This document shows positions 44,866-55,422 of a DNA stretch of 64,000 nucleotides, in pieces; the stretch's first letter is position 1, and the number at the start of each line of letters is the position of its first letter. The notes below the pieces were generated by a model that ran no database searches, was not told the DNA's origin, and worked only from the letters and a program-made list of their open reading frames with translations. Both the position numbers and the translations under genes were made by a program. The DNA is from Zoroaster sp. YZ-2022 (taxonomy: Eukaryota; Echinodermata; Asteroidea; Forcipulatida; Zoroasteridae), in the NCBI GenBank assembly GCA_029582265.1, contig CM055821.1:46600473-46664472 (forward strand). Direction: 5' to 3'.

Positions 44866-45152
44866 ACTCTTCAGCCAGGTCATAAGGTATTTGAGTTTCA
44901 CATCATCGTTATTCGGAACCACAAGCCAGGCTGTTTTCTTAGACGTATAAATCCCATTTCTAATTTTAAAACGAATCATTTAATTGCATTACTGTGTCTT
45001 ACCTCATATATTAGCAGTTTTTACCCAATATTTTGAACATGTATGTATAAATTTAGAAAATATATATATAAAAAATATGCAGACTGAGGTAAGGAGAAAG
45101 AATCTGTGGTATAAAAAAAGACATGCTGTAAAATCAAATGTGATTGAATTTA

Positions 45153-45387
45153 TTACCCCAATCCCCTCGGTATTCTGGCTAGGAACCTTCCTGAATCCTC
45201 CCAAATCCATCAGTGCACTTTTGGAAACATGCCCTTATCTTTAAAATGCACCATGCATTTTCGTTGATCTTTCATATTCAGCACTTATGGCCTGTACTTC
45301 TTGCCAGGTAGTAATTTTGCCCCATTTGAAGAGGTGAAAGCACCAGTTTCTAACAGTGCTGAATTTTTCCAAAAAACGTTGTTAGGG
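45153..45387 (-). mobile_element. MITE family A, short subtype, worn
   Basis: It matches 20644-20905 in reverse (TATTCTGGCTAGGAACCTTC, GCCAGGTAGTAATTTTGCCC). The ends have drifted and TTAA reads ATAA on the right. Confidence 0.8.
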
Positions 45388-45665
45388 ATAATGAATGGAA
45401 CTTGGACAAGTCGGCAGCAGTTCCATCCAGGATAGGGGCTGATGAGGGCTGAAGGGAGGGGCTGTCACCAAACTAAAGAGGGGGCTTTTTTGAATTGTAT
45501 GATTTAGACTCCGCATGGAGCTGAAACTTTCACAGGTTGGTTGTTTAATGTATGTCTTGAATTGAAGAAATATAGCATACTGATGATATAAATTCCAACA
45601 ATACAATGACATACCTTTAACATTGAACCTGTAATATAAAAGGTTGTCTGTAAATAGACATAATA

Positions 45666-46304
45666 GGCCGTATTCATAAAAATAAGTAATTGCTTTTACT
45701 AAAGTAACAACCCCCTTTTACTAACCTTTTACTTAAATGTGTATTCATAGAAATAAGCAATGACTTTCAAGTAAAAGCTACAAATTTTAAGCATTAGTAA
45801 TTGCTTTTTACTTATAAGTAAATGCTAGAGAAATTAGCACCTACTTCAATTTGTATTCATAAAAATGACCTTCGACTAGCATTTACTAGTGATTGTACAA
45901 GCACCTAATTTTTGGCTTGCTGTTTAGTCAATACAGACATATCACATTTTCTGCCATGTTTTTACGTCCAAGACCACAACCTAAGGTGTATAACATCAGG
46001 CTTAATCGTGATGAAGTCAACCCTACCACTTACAGAACTTTATTTAGGTTTGACAAAGAAAATGTGGAATGTCTTGCAAACACCTTCATACCACCAAATA
46101 CCGAGACTCGTGGATGGTACTGTAGTACAATAGCAACTACTTGAGAACTTACTAGCCATGGCAAGTAACAACTGTAATCATTTAGCAAATGGTTATGAAT
46201 AAGATTTTTAGCAATTGCTTAGACTAGACCTTTTACTTACCTAGCTGTTGCTTTTACTTATAGCATTTACTAGTAAGTAATTACTTATTTTTATGAATAC
46301 GGCC
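45666..46304. mobile_element. PIF/Harbinger-related remnant 1
   Basis: Ends GGCCGTATTCATAAAAATAA and TTATTTTTATGAATACGGCC are inverted repeats, flanked by TA on both sides. GTAATTGCTTTTACT-type motifs are dense in both arms. It contains a transposase start on the plus strand. Confidence 0.8.
45957..46144 (+). pseudogene. Harbinger transposase N-terminus (fragment)
   Basis: MFLRPRPQPKVYN then NRDEVNPTTYRTLFRFDKEN is nearly the same as the minus-strand fragment at 47115-47280. Only about 60 residues, with no DDE part. Confidence 0.75.
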
Positions 46305-46750
46305 TATTGTCAGGTGTAATGTTTGCCATGTATATTTTGCGCTTTTGACTGCTGTTCAATCATGAATCATGAATCTTTGAATAAAAAAGTACAAAATCAA
46401 GGCTTGACGAGTTAGGCCCCCCCCCCCCAAAAAAGTTTCTGGTTTCTGTGCACGTCGCCTCAGACCCACGCGTCGGTATTTTTAATTTTCTTTTTTGTTG
46501 TTGTTGCTATGAAACAATGGGCCGGATAAATAAAAGTTAGCAATTGCTTATCTAGTAAAAGCTCAAGCAATAGCAATTGCTTAACAAGTAAAAGCTCAAG
46601 GTTAAGCAATTGCTTAAAAATGTATAAATAACCTTCTTCGTGACTAGCACCTGTTGCTTGGGTGGGTTAGCAATTGCTTATGGGTATAACAATGATGGGA
46701 GGTCAGTTCCGATTAGCGTAGTGGTTGTATATGAGGCATGTGTTAGCAAC

Positions 46751-47115
46751 ATGGATGCTGCCGAAGAATTGGGGAGTGGTACAAATAGTGAGCAATCTTT
46801 GAACGAACTGTTCGTTAGTATAATCAAAGAGTACCCTGTTCTAATCGAGAAAAGTCAGTTGCCGGGGGTAAAAGACATGAAGGCAAATACACTTAAAAAA
46901 GCACAAATGTCAATTGCTACCAACACAGGTAAAGCCATGGATGAGAAGCAAATTTTGAAAAAGATAGCAAACATGAAAAGTCAAGTGAAGAAGAAAACAG
47001 ATGGAATGCAAACAGGAAATAGGAAGATTTTTTTGGTTCCATGGGAACAAGATCTGTACAACATCTTCAAAGGGGATGAAAACCCGACTATTACGAAGAT
47101 GCCATGCGCCATTTC
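46751..47115 (+). pseudogene. Harbinger-associated Myb/SANT-like DNA-binding protein, 3'-truncated
   Basis: From MDAAEELG: LFVSIIKEYPVLIEKSQLPG, QILKKIANMKSQVKKKTDGM, TGNRKIFLVPWEQDLYNIF and NPTITKMPCAIS follow the known Myb-like partner of Harbinger transposases, which binds the element ends and brings the transposase to the nucleus. The frame stays open to 47341, but from about 47115 it is only the antisense of the transposase fragment, so the gene ends at a deletion joint. Confidence 0.8.
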
Positions 47116-47280
47116 TGCTGGTTTCAAACCAAGTACTCCGACTGCTGCTAGCCACTCCAAATTTTCAAAATTGAACCAAAATAATTTCCGGTATCTGGTA
47201 GGATTGACTTCATCACGATTTATTCTTTCATTGTACACCTTTTCATGTTCCCTTACATGCATAAACTCGGCCATGATGGC
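47115..47280 (-). pseudogene. Harbinger transposase N-terminus, antisense to the Myb frame
   Basis: On the minus strand: EFMHVREHEKVYNERINRDE, NPTRYRKLFWFNFENLEWLA. It stops making sense at the same deletion joint near 47115. Confidence 0.78.
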
Positions 47281-47829
47281 AGGAGTAATGCAACATGCAA
47301 GTGTTAGCAAATGCGTAAGCTCCTCATTTAGGATCTTGTAAAAATATTAGCAAGTGCTACAAGTCATTAGTAAAAGGTCTGGTTTATTTATATGCTTCCA
47401 AGCAATTGCTAATCTCTCTAGTAATTGCTTAAAAATCATAGCAATTGCTTTTGCTAACTACTGGAAGCAATTACTTGCAAGTAATTGCTCACTTTTATTA
47501 ATGAAGATTTAAGAAAATGACTAGTAAAAGCAATTGCTACTTTTTATTTATCCGGCCCAATGTCCAATTGCAGCCAAAATTGTTGGATCGATTGGAATTC
47601 TGCAGTGCTGTGTTTTAAATGACTTTTTCACACAGGGGGTATGAATGTTTGCCTGATTTGTGTGGCCTCTCTCAGCCACCATACTTGTGTATGGGAAATT
47701 TAGTCTGGTTCCGATAACCGTATACATGTATCACGTATTTCACAAAGATAAAAGAAAAATTAAAAAAAATGCATTACCACACTGATTTTGAAGTCACCTA
47801 TGACCAGAAACCGGAGACCTTTTTTGGGG

Positions 47830-49155
47830 GCCTTGTATTTGAAATACAATAAACTAACAAGCAGATATTCTTACATTTACTTATATTTTCAGATTCTCAG
47901 CATTGATCTATATGTGTATGTGTATTCAATATATATTTGGTGGTTTTTATTCTCAACATCAGGTAACAATTTTTTTTTTAGAATGTGTGTACAAAAATGT
48001 TTCTGTTGTGAATTGTTGCTGTAAGTATTCACCAGGTTGGTAATTATGATGTAACAAATTTCTGAAAATGCAATCAAATTGTTATAAGACAAATTTGTGA
48101 ATAATACCTGTTTCTTTCTAGTCTGTCTGGTTTTTCTCTAGTTATTTACTTGTTTGTACAGTAAAGATTAAATCCAGCAGTAAATATATTTAATCACTTT
48201 GTAAACAGATTTAATCAGAACACTCAACATAATGATCGGAATAAATTGCAAACTATTTTATTATATTTAACCACTTTAGAATCATGAATATAAAATAAAA
48301 AATAAAAAATAATGATCAACAAAATTGAATGGATTGAACTTTGAGCATATTGACCTCGTTCTTGGAAGGCACTTTTTTAACAAACTGTACAAAAATGCAG
48401 CTATAATTCTGCTGTTTTAGATTGACAAAAATAAACATACAATGCTCTTTTAAGCACGTTTTGCAAAACATGTTTCCTCCATTAAGGCTTGTTCATATTT
48501 CACAAAAATGTGAAGTGAATTATACTTCCATCAAGCCTCAACAAAACAATTTACTGCAAAATGTGCCAGAGTTGTTGATTACGTCATGGCTGATGCTTTA
48601 TGATCTGCAAGATGGAATGCCATTGTGCTTGAGACTGTACTGCCGTTTGCTTTGAATGAAGACAGAGATTCCACTTGATTTGACCATCAAAGCACTCGGA
48701 TTTGATATAAAAATATGTGAAGTATACGTTTTTGATGTCACAATTTGCTTTCCTGTTTGTTGAGGCATGAACTAGCCTTTAAAAGTAACAGAGAGGTTAT
48801 CTATTTGTTTCTTTTAGGGAAGCTACTATAAAGAGTACATTTAATTGATTGATTTCATATTTATGTGTCTAGCAATACATATTTAAATTGTTAGTAGGAA
48901 TGCTTAACATTTGCATTCCTGTAATTCAATGCACTGAAATGCTGCAGGGAAAGTAGTAATTGTATGGCGTATTAAATTAAGACAAAACTGCTTTATTAAT
49001 TATTTAATGCTTTTCATAAAATACACGATGTATCAAATGTAAAGATTTGCCAAATAACCATGACGATGATGGCTCCAATCAGTGGTTGTCTCATTAAAAA
49101 TGTAATACACAAAGCTATAGGGTGGGATTATTCCTACTTGTATGAAATCTAATCT
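47830..49155. other. intergenic, nothing recognised
   Basis: Very AT-rich. No repeat family or exon that I can support. Confidence 0.4.
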
Positions 49156-49158
49156 TAT

Positions 49159-49335
49159 TAAGTAAGACTAATTGTGGTGACAACCATGTGAAAATCTCTA
49201 TTGAGTAGTAATTAGTTCTAAAAAAAATGGAGTTTTTTTTTTCAGAACTAATTACTACTCAATAGAGATTTTCACATGGTGTCACCGCAATTAGTCTTAC
49301 TTATCCTCTTCACCATGCAGAGCTACAAGTTTACT
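49159..49335. mobile_element. fold-back element, short relative of 41364-41640
   Basis: Arms TAAGTAAGACTAATTG...AATTAGTTCT and AGAACTAATTACTACTC...CTTACTTA pair closely. The same tail CCTCTTCACCATGCAGAGCT follows. It lacks the inner CGACGTTTCGATC part. Confidence 0.88.
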
Positions 49336-50405
49336 AATCTTATTACACAATCCATGTTGGTGTCTACAGAATGTGTACCACTGCCAATGATTAAAAACAA
49401 AATTAAAAAACAAAAATTATAAGTGCTTACTTGTATAAAGTAAAGTGGCTCTCAGTTATGGAAAATGCCTTCATTTGATAAAGAAATGGCTAAAGCAATT
49501 ACATGGCTTGTTTGATCTGCAAATATGATTTTGAAAGTACATGTATGTATATAAAGTGATCAGTTTAAACGGGCAAATCTACAGTCATAGACCAATCATG
49601 CACCATCTACTCTCACACATGGACCAATAACATGAGCACAGGTGACAAGACTATTAAATTGATAATTTTGTCCAAATATCATGTTATATCATTAGTTCGT
49701 ACATTTTGTAGAAATAATTACAATTTTGTGTTCAACATTTTACCATTAAAAGAGTGAATGTATTATGCTTGTTTGTCATATCTACGTTACGAAACTGCCA
49801 GTAACAATGTTTTTTTTTCATGTACCTGAAATATTCTTAGATTTTTAGAATTTTTAATTTGTTAATTTTGCTGTTGTAAACAATCATTGTATGAATACAA
49901 TTATACGTGTAAACACATAGGGAAATTAAGAACTCAAAAATCATCCAGATACCTCAATAATGTTTTTCACTTGACTACAAAATTAATAAAATCTGTGTTA
50001 AAATCTGTATACCCTAAAAATAACACACATCATGTAAACTATGACCAACTGCATGTATTGTAAATTAGTTATTGACCTAAAATAGAAAATGTGATGTACA
50101 ACTATGACAACATAGTTTTATTTTGAATATCTAAAAAGCAAGTCAGTGTATCATAAATACATATTTAATGAAGTGAAAGCATTAGGTTAGTTCAAATCTG
50201 CTTGATCAAATAGTTTGGTGGCACATTTTTCTACCTTTTATATAAAATTAATCAAATAAACCACATGTTATTATCAAATTGACTGGATGTCCATATTATT
50301 CAATGCACTGTGGTATAATCATGATCTTCTAAATTCAGGATTGGTTCATTAAAATGTTATATATATATTTGTTATGTATGAGATTATAAAACCAATGTCA
50401 TTGTT
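49336..50405. other. intergenic, nothing recognised
   Basis: AT-rich, no supported feature. Confidence 0.4.
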
Positions 50406-50411
50406 GATTAA

Positions 50412-50707
50412 CCCTCCTACCTTTTTCATACAAGTTGATCCACCATTTGAAACCATTTGGTTTTGAATGGTGAAATAATTGTACAGTATTGATTCCCCCA
50501 AATGGTTTTGAATGGTAGGTCAGCTAATACAAAACCTTGTTTGGATACTTCTAAGTGGTGAATCAATGGACCCTCTATGCATTTGAATGGTAGTAAAGCT
50601 TGCTACCAACACTGTTCAAAATGGTATCACCATGTGTGTACAAAACCAATGGGCATTTTGGTAAGTGTAAATTTTGAATGGTTTCAAATGGTCAAACAGT
50701 AGGAGGG
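50412..50707. mobile_element. TTAA MITE with family B ends but a different interior
   Basis: TTAA lies at 50408-50411 and 50708-50711. The ends are CCCTCCTAC and GTAGGAGGG, as in family B. The interior is instead full of TTTGAATGGT and AAACCATT motifs in both directions. Confidence 0.92.
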
Positions 50708-50711
50708 TTAA

Positions 50712-51340
50712 GATAGAATAGTTTGTTTGTTGCCAAGATGATTCTTGGACCATTCAGTTTTAGTTGATTCAATTAACCTGTAAGACTCCAGCCCCATAAA
50801 AAAATTCTGCAGACAAATGGAAGAACTTAATATACAGCACTTAGCAACAGAGTGAAGGCTAAATAACACCAAAATATAAGATGTTTTGATTTTGAAAGTT
50901 AAAGTGCCAACCGTACCAAACCATCATGAAAGCTCTGCACAAGTTTTTGTGATGAATGGATGTCAGTGCTTCACAAAACTTATGTTTTAGTGAAATTGAT
51001 TATGTACTGCTGAGGGTGACATATCTTAAAGGATTAATGTGCAAAATAAATACAACATTCAAAGAAAAACAAAACATTGCTATCCGTGTGGTTATTTTGT
51101 CAATATTTTAAAATTAACATTTATTTCAATCTTGAAAGCTTCAATTTATTTGTAAGATTTCTTTGTATTAGGAACAAGACCATATCCATAAAATGAGAAT
51201 GAAAACAACCTAAATTTGGAAAAATTGTCTAACGAACCCAGTATTAATTTTTTATTTCTAACAAATTATTGACAAAAGGTATATAACATTTTGTAAAACA
51301 GATAATTAATTTCCATAGATGTGATGTATAATTACAACTT
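50712..51340. other. intergenic, nothing recognised
   Basis: No supported feature. Confidence 0.4.
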
Positions 51341-51344
51341 TTAG

Positions 51345-51727
51345 CCCCCCCCCCCAAAGTCTCTGGTTTCTCGTCTCCACGCACGTCGCCTCAGACATCG
51401 GAATAATTTTGTTTTCTTATTTTTTGCTATGAAACGATAACGATGTCCAATTGCAGCAAAAATTGCTGGATCAATTGGAATTCTGCCGTGCTGTGTTTTA
51501 AACCACTTTTTCACATAGGGGTTATGAACATATGCATGATTTGTGAGGCCTCTCTTAGCCACCATATTTTGTGTATGGAAAATTTGTACAGTTCCCAATT
51601 ACTGCGTATACATGTACTTTCACTGGTTGGCACAAAAACAGAAAGATTACTAAAAAAAAATAAAATAGCACATCACAGCACTGATTTTGAAACTAACCTA
51701 TGACCAGAAACCGGACACTATTTTTTT
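51345..51727 (-). mobile_element. MITE family E
   Basis: The left part AAAGTCTCTGGTTTCTCGTC and the right part CTATGACCAGAAACCGGACA are the inverted ends. The core ATCAATTGGAATTCTGCCGT is shared. One unit-like piece (CGTCGCCTCAGAC) is present. Confidence 0.9.
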
Positions 51728-51753
51728 GGGTAATATCGCATTAATTTCAAACA

Positions 51754-52097
51754 TGTCGTGGCCGAGCGGTCTAGCTTACCGGACTCAAGTTCTGGTGTTA
51801 GCAGCAGAATGTGGGTTCGAATCCCGGCCGTGACACTTGTGTCCTTGAGCAAGACACTTAACCATAATTGCTTCTCTCCACCCAGGGGTTAAATGGGTAC
51901 CTGTGAGGGAAGAGTTGGTTGATTAGCCCTATATGCGCTGTAATGGCAGCAATTGAGCTGTATACTCCCCAGGGAGCTGAGATGGTTTCAGGAATGATTT
52001 ATGAGCCTTATGAGCAGGGGTAATAATATAATGTGCCTTGAGCACCACTCAGTTGGTGGATACGTGTGCTATATAAGTCCACACATTATTATTATTA
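51754..52097 (+). mobile_element. tRNA-Leu-like SINE variant A, full length
   Basis: The head TGTCGTGGCCGAGCGG, B box, body and a short ATT tail. Close to the 42432 copy. Confidence 0.95.
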
Positions 52098-52450
52098 CCA
52101 ATGGTGAAGATTGCTTTTATTATCATAACAGATCATTTATAACAGCGTGCATCAAACAATAATTTAATGATTTTTTTTTTAAAGACTGCACTAAATATCC
52201 ATTTTAAATTGGCGAGTTTAAAATGATTAGTATGTTTTTAAAGTGTTTACCCTGAAGAAAACATGTATGCAAAAGTCTAGAAAAGTAATTAAATTGTTAA
52301 TACAATGAAAGGTCATGAAAATACAAATATTTAAGGTTTTTCTTAAAAATTCAGTAAATTCAGTAAAAATTCAAAGAAAATGAGAAATTTCTGTGTTTCT
52401 TTAGATGTAGGAAGCAACAATTCTGCCGGCTTTAAAGCTTTACTTATACA
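52098..52450. other. intergenic, nothing recognised
   Basis: AT-rich, no supported feature. Confidence 0.4.
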
Positions 52451-52454
52451 TATA

Positions 52455-52735
52455 GGGAGTGTACACCTTGGGTAATTACTGAAAAATAATTGAAAAACAC
52501 ACTTTATGTGAAGTCAATGGTACCAAACATCCTGTGAAATTATTCTGTTGGAGAAAATCTAAAATGTATTACAATTTGAAATGGCTGTGACCATTTACCA
52601 AACAAGAATGCAAATCACAGAAAAAATGCCTTTTCACAAAATAAGCTGAAACTTTCACAGGTTGGTTTCATTACACATCTCTTAATTCCTATAAAGTATT
52701 GATGCATTTACCAATAGTGCACAGTCCCTTTAAAA
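52455..52735. mobile_element. MITE family D
   Basis: GGGAGTGTACACCTTGGGTA on the left pairs with TTTACCAATAGTGCACAGTC on the right, then CCCTTTAAA. The interior GCTGAAACTTTCACAGGTTG is typical. Confidence 0.8.
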
Positions 52736-53465
52736 TGAATTTTACAATTCAAAGCAAATTGGCGAGACATGCATGTAACACTAAATATTCTAGCTTTTGT
52801 TGCCCATACCCATGTCAAACAGATGTAACAAATCCATCTAGACAGATGGATGCATCTGTAATTTATGCAGGACCATACAAAATATCAGTCCCATATAAAA
52901 ACCATTGTAGTTTCACAATGTGTTACAGCCGTGCAGTAAATTTGCAATATAAAACGATTGTACAAAAATAGGAGACAAAATAGGAGATTGTACAAAAACT
53001 TGAAATCAATTATTTGAAATAACAAAAAGTATAAGATGTTCTTGAGTTCTTTCGGGTATACCATGTAATGATCTGTTTTTAGAAAAAGTGATGGCTCTGA
53101 GAAGAGCCAGTTGGTTTGAACATCTATCTCCACCATGCAAAGCCTCACATCCTACATCCTACAAAAAGTATAATGAAACATTTTGAAAAATGTTCAGCAA
53201 CACCTCCAATTTGATAAAATCCAATTAGTGATTGCCAACATGTACAATACACTGTTAGTTAAAACTAACATGCATATGATTTGGCATGTGTTGGGGGGGG
53301 GGGGGAGGATTTCTCTATGTATGTCAGTGCATATCACGTCAAAAATGGTGAAAGGGCACATAACCTGAATTTATGAGTATGAACCAGCCTTTTAATCTAC
53401 ATGTTTATACATTTTGCTGGTAATGGACTATTTTCAACATGCTGCCCATCTTATTTTATTATTAT
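52736..53465. other. intergenic, nothing recognised
   Basis: A G run lies at about 53292. CACCATGCAAAGC at 53131 may be a trace of the 41364-type fold-back family. Confidence 0.4.
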
Positions 53466-53469
53466 TATA

Positions 53470-53817
53470 CATTTCTGGTAATGAAACCAAGGATCCCTCA
53501 AAAGCACACTTAAGCACTGTAGCTCAGAAGCCCGAGGAAACCTGTAAACAAGGACGCTTGCTATGTAAACCAGAATCACCAGGGTAAAAACCTACTCTTC
53601 CACGATAATTGTTCTGGGTTCTTTTACGTGTATTACTTTAATAATCTAGTACACGGGAGTGACGCCTTAACGTCCCATCCAAAGGATGAAGCAATTATGG
53701 TCAATTGTCTTGCTCAAGGACACAAGTGCTACAACCGGCCAGGCCGGGAATCGAACCCACATTCTGACAACACCAGAACTTGAGTCCGATGCACTAGACC
53801 GCTCGTCCACGATACTC
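53470..53817 (-). mobile_element. tRNA-derived SINE variant C, uninterrupted
   Basis: On the minus strand: GTCGTGGACGAGCGGTCTAG head, GGTTCGATTCCC B box, CCTTGAGCAAGACAATTGACC, GTGTACTAGATTATTAAAGT, GTTTACAGGTTTCCTCGGGC. It is the empty-site reference for both MITE insertions at 7850 and 8890. Confidence 0.92.
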
Positions 53818-54166
53818 TTACAAATTCATGTAATTAAACTGAGGCTGGAAGGTAAATTAGTCTAGTCCATTTATTGATCGAGAATTTTTCATTGTGAGTC
53901 AAAGTTGCAGGGTGATGGGTGATGAAGGTCTGTAAACCCTGTTAATACTTTTTGTATTTCCCAAATTTCACTGATCAAAATACCATCTCAATATTGGATC
54001 CTTTTAGCCCCATCCCAATCCTATATTCTTAATTTTAAGTTTCTAAACATATTTGGTGTATCCAAATTGACCTTTTTTTTTATCGTTTTGCTCCAAGATA
54101 AATATCACTATTCTTATGCAATCATTTACAATTGAGCTATTTAAGTTCAATTGTATTTAAGATTAA

Positions 54167-54353
54167 AGGGACAGTATTGAAATGATCACAGCAGACTTTC
54201 AACAGTGCATGGAATCGGTGTCCTAGTTTAAGAAGAACACAGTGACTGAATCATTTATGCAGCAGTAACGGTAATCATGTGGGGCGTTATTTTCAGTCAT
54301 CTAAAACTAGCACTCCGATTCCATGCACTGTTGATCGTGATGCTATTGTCCCT
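54167..54353. mobile_element. MITE family C, 187 bp
   Basis: TTAA lies at 54163-54166 and 54354-54357. The ends are AGGGACAGTATTG and GCTATTGTCCCT. Its middle is shortened to one ATTTATGCAGCAGTAACGGT side. Confidence 0.92.
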
Positions 54354-54357
54354 TTAA

Positions 54358-54895
54358 TTGTTAGTTGAGAAATTTCAAAAGGTTTGGCAAGCATGAGAAC
54401 AATGTTACAGGTGACCTTCACAAAAATTCTTTTAAATAAAAAGCTGCAACAATCTTCTTTCCATCCATATCCCAACCTCTTTTAGATAGTACCTTATAAT
54501 TAGAAAAAAATATCACAATATATAATTATGCTTTCAAATCTTAATAAATCTTCCATACCTTAGTATCACTTTGATTTTTAAATCTCATTGGATTGAAATG
54601 AAAACATGCCCTTAAAACTCTTAAGTCTACAAAAACAGAGAAAATAGGAAAATCCTTGAAGTATATATCCTTTTTCCCTGTAAGTTGAAAATACATTGGT
54701 TGTATATGTACATGTGCGGTTATTGCAAAAGGTTTTTAATTATACAAAAAACAGCTGGCTACAATGAGCATGAAATTATCGATTATAAAACATTTTGATA
54801 AATTAATGTACTGCTATTGTACTGCTCCATCAAAACCAAACAGGACAAATCATGACATCACAGCCATTCCATTAAAAACAAATCACATTTTATAA
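54358..54895. other. intergenic, nothing recognised
   Basis: Downstream of TMX1. No repeat or exon seen. Confidence 0.4.
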
Positions 54896-54899
54896 TCAC

Positions 54900-54905
54900 T
54901 TTATT
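54900..54905 (-). promoter_or_regulatory. candidate poly(A) signal of TMX1
   Basis: AATAAA on the minus strand, 242 bases after the stop codon. The first clear one downstream. Confidence 0.5.
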
Positions 54906-54927
54906 TTGAAGACTTTGATTTTACCAC

Positions 54928-55125
54928 AAAGGAGATTCACTGAGTTGAATCCAATTCACCAAATCAAAGGAGATTCATTGAGTCGAATCCAATTCACCAA
55001 ATCAAAGAAGATTCACTGAGATGAAACCAATTCAAAGGAGATTTGCCAAGTTGAATCCAGTTCACCAAACCATAGGAGATTCACCGAGATCAATCCAATT
55101 CACCAAATCAACATCCACTAAATCA
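54928..55125 (-). repeat. 38-bp tandem repeat in the TMX1 3' UTR, about 5 copies
   Basis: Plus-strand unit: AAAGGAGATTCACTGAGTTG then AATCCAATTCACCAAATC. Units start at 54928, 54966, 55004 (shortened), 55035 and 55073. It ends about 20 bases from the TMX1 stop codon. Confidence 0.9.
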
Positions 55126-55146
55126 TAAGAATCAGTTAGGTATCAT

Positions 55147-55422
55147 TCAGTCCTTTTCCTCTGTGGTTTCTACTTCCGTTTCCGCTTTGTCTGGTTTTCG
55201 TTTTCTGAGTGAGGTGTTCCCTCCTTCATCTGCCGCCTCTTCAGCAGTTTGAACAGGCTTCTCCTCAGTCTCTTCCTCATCCTCATCCTCTTCCTTATCC
55301 TCATCCTCTTCCTTATCCTCATCCTTGGTACTTGCTGTTATAGGTTCTTCTTCACCTACTGGCCGGAGAGGCCTTGTTGGATGTCTGGTGGGGCAGAGGC
55401 AATCAGTGATGAAAACAAATAC
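55147..55422 (-). CDS. TMX1: TMX1 last exon
   Basis: Acceptor CCTCTCAG. Begins VFVFITDCLCPTRHPTRP, finishing the membrane span, then the repeated acidic EDKEEDED tail, a basic RKRKPDK patch, and TGA at 55149-55147. Confidence 0.94.
   Translation of the reverse strand, partial: VFVFITDCLCPTRHPTRPLRPVGEEEPITASTKDEDKEEDEDKEEDEDEEETEEKPVQTAEEAADEGGNTSLRKRKPDKAETEVETTEEKD

Larger units (their letters stand above)
46519..47558. mobile_element. PIF/Harbinger remnant 2 with Myb-like gene
   Basis: Ends GGGCCGGATAAATAAAAG and CTTTTTATTTATCCGGCCC; the three-base target duplication AAT lies at 46516-46518 and 47559-47561, shown by the intact family E copies. AGCAATTGCTT motifs crowd both ends. It holds a Myb-like frame (+) meeting a transposase start (-), the usual two-gene Harbinger plan with the middle deleted. 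Confidence 0.92.
46425..47826 (-). mobile_element. MITE family E, split by a Harbinger remnant
   Basis: Family E pieces are 46425-46518 and 47559-47826. Together they rebuild the usual order: CGTCGCCTCAGACCCACGCG, TTGCTATGAAACAATGTCC, CCAATTGCAGCC, CACACAGGGGGTATGAATG and ending CCAGAAACCGGAGACC. One copy of the 18-bp unit is present. Confidence 0.9.

Noticed and set aside
47187..47341. C-terminal extension of the Myb-like protein
   Set aside because: This part is the antisense of a recognisable transposase fragment, so it is not original protein.
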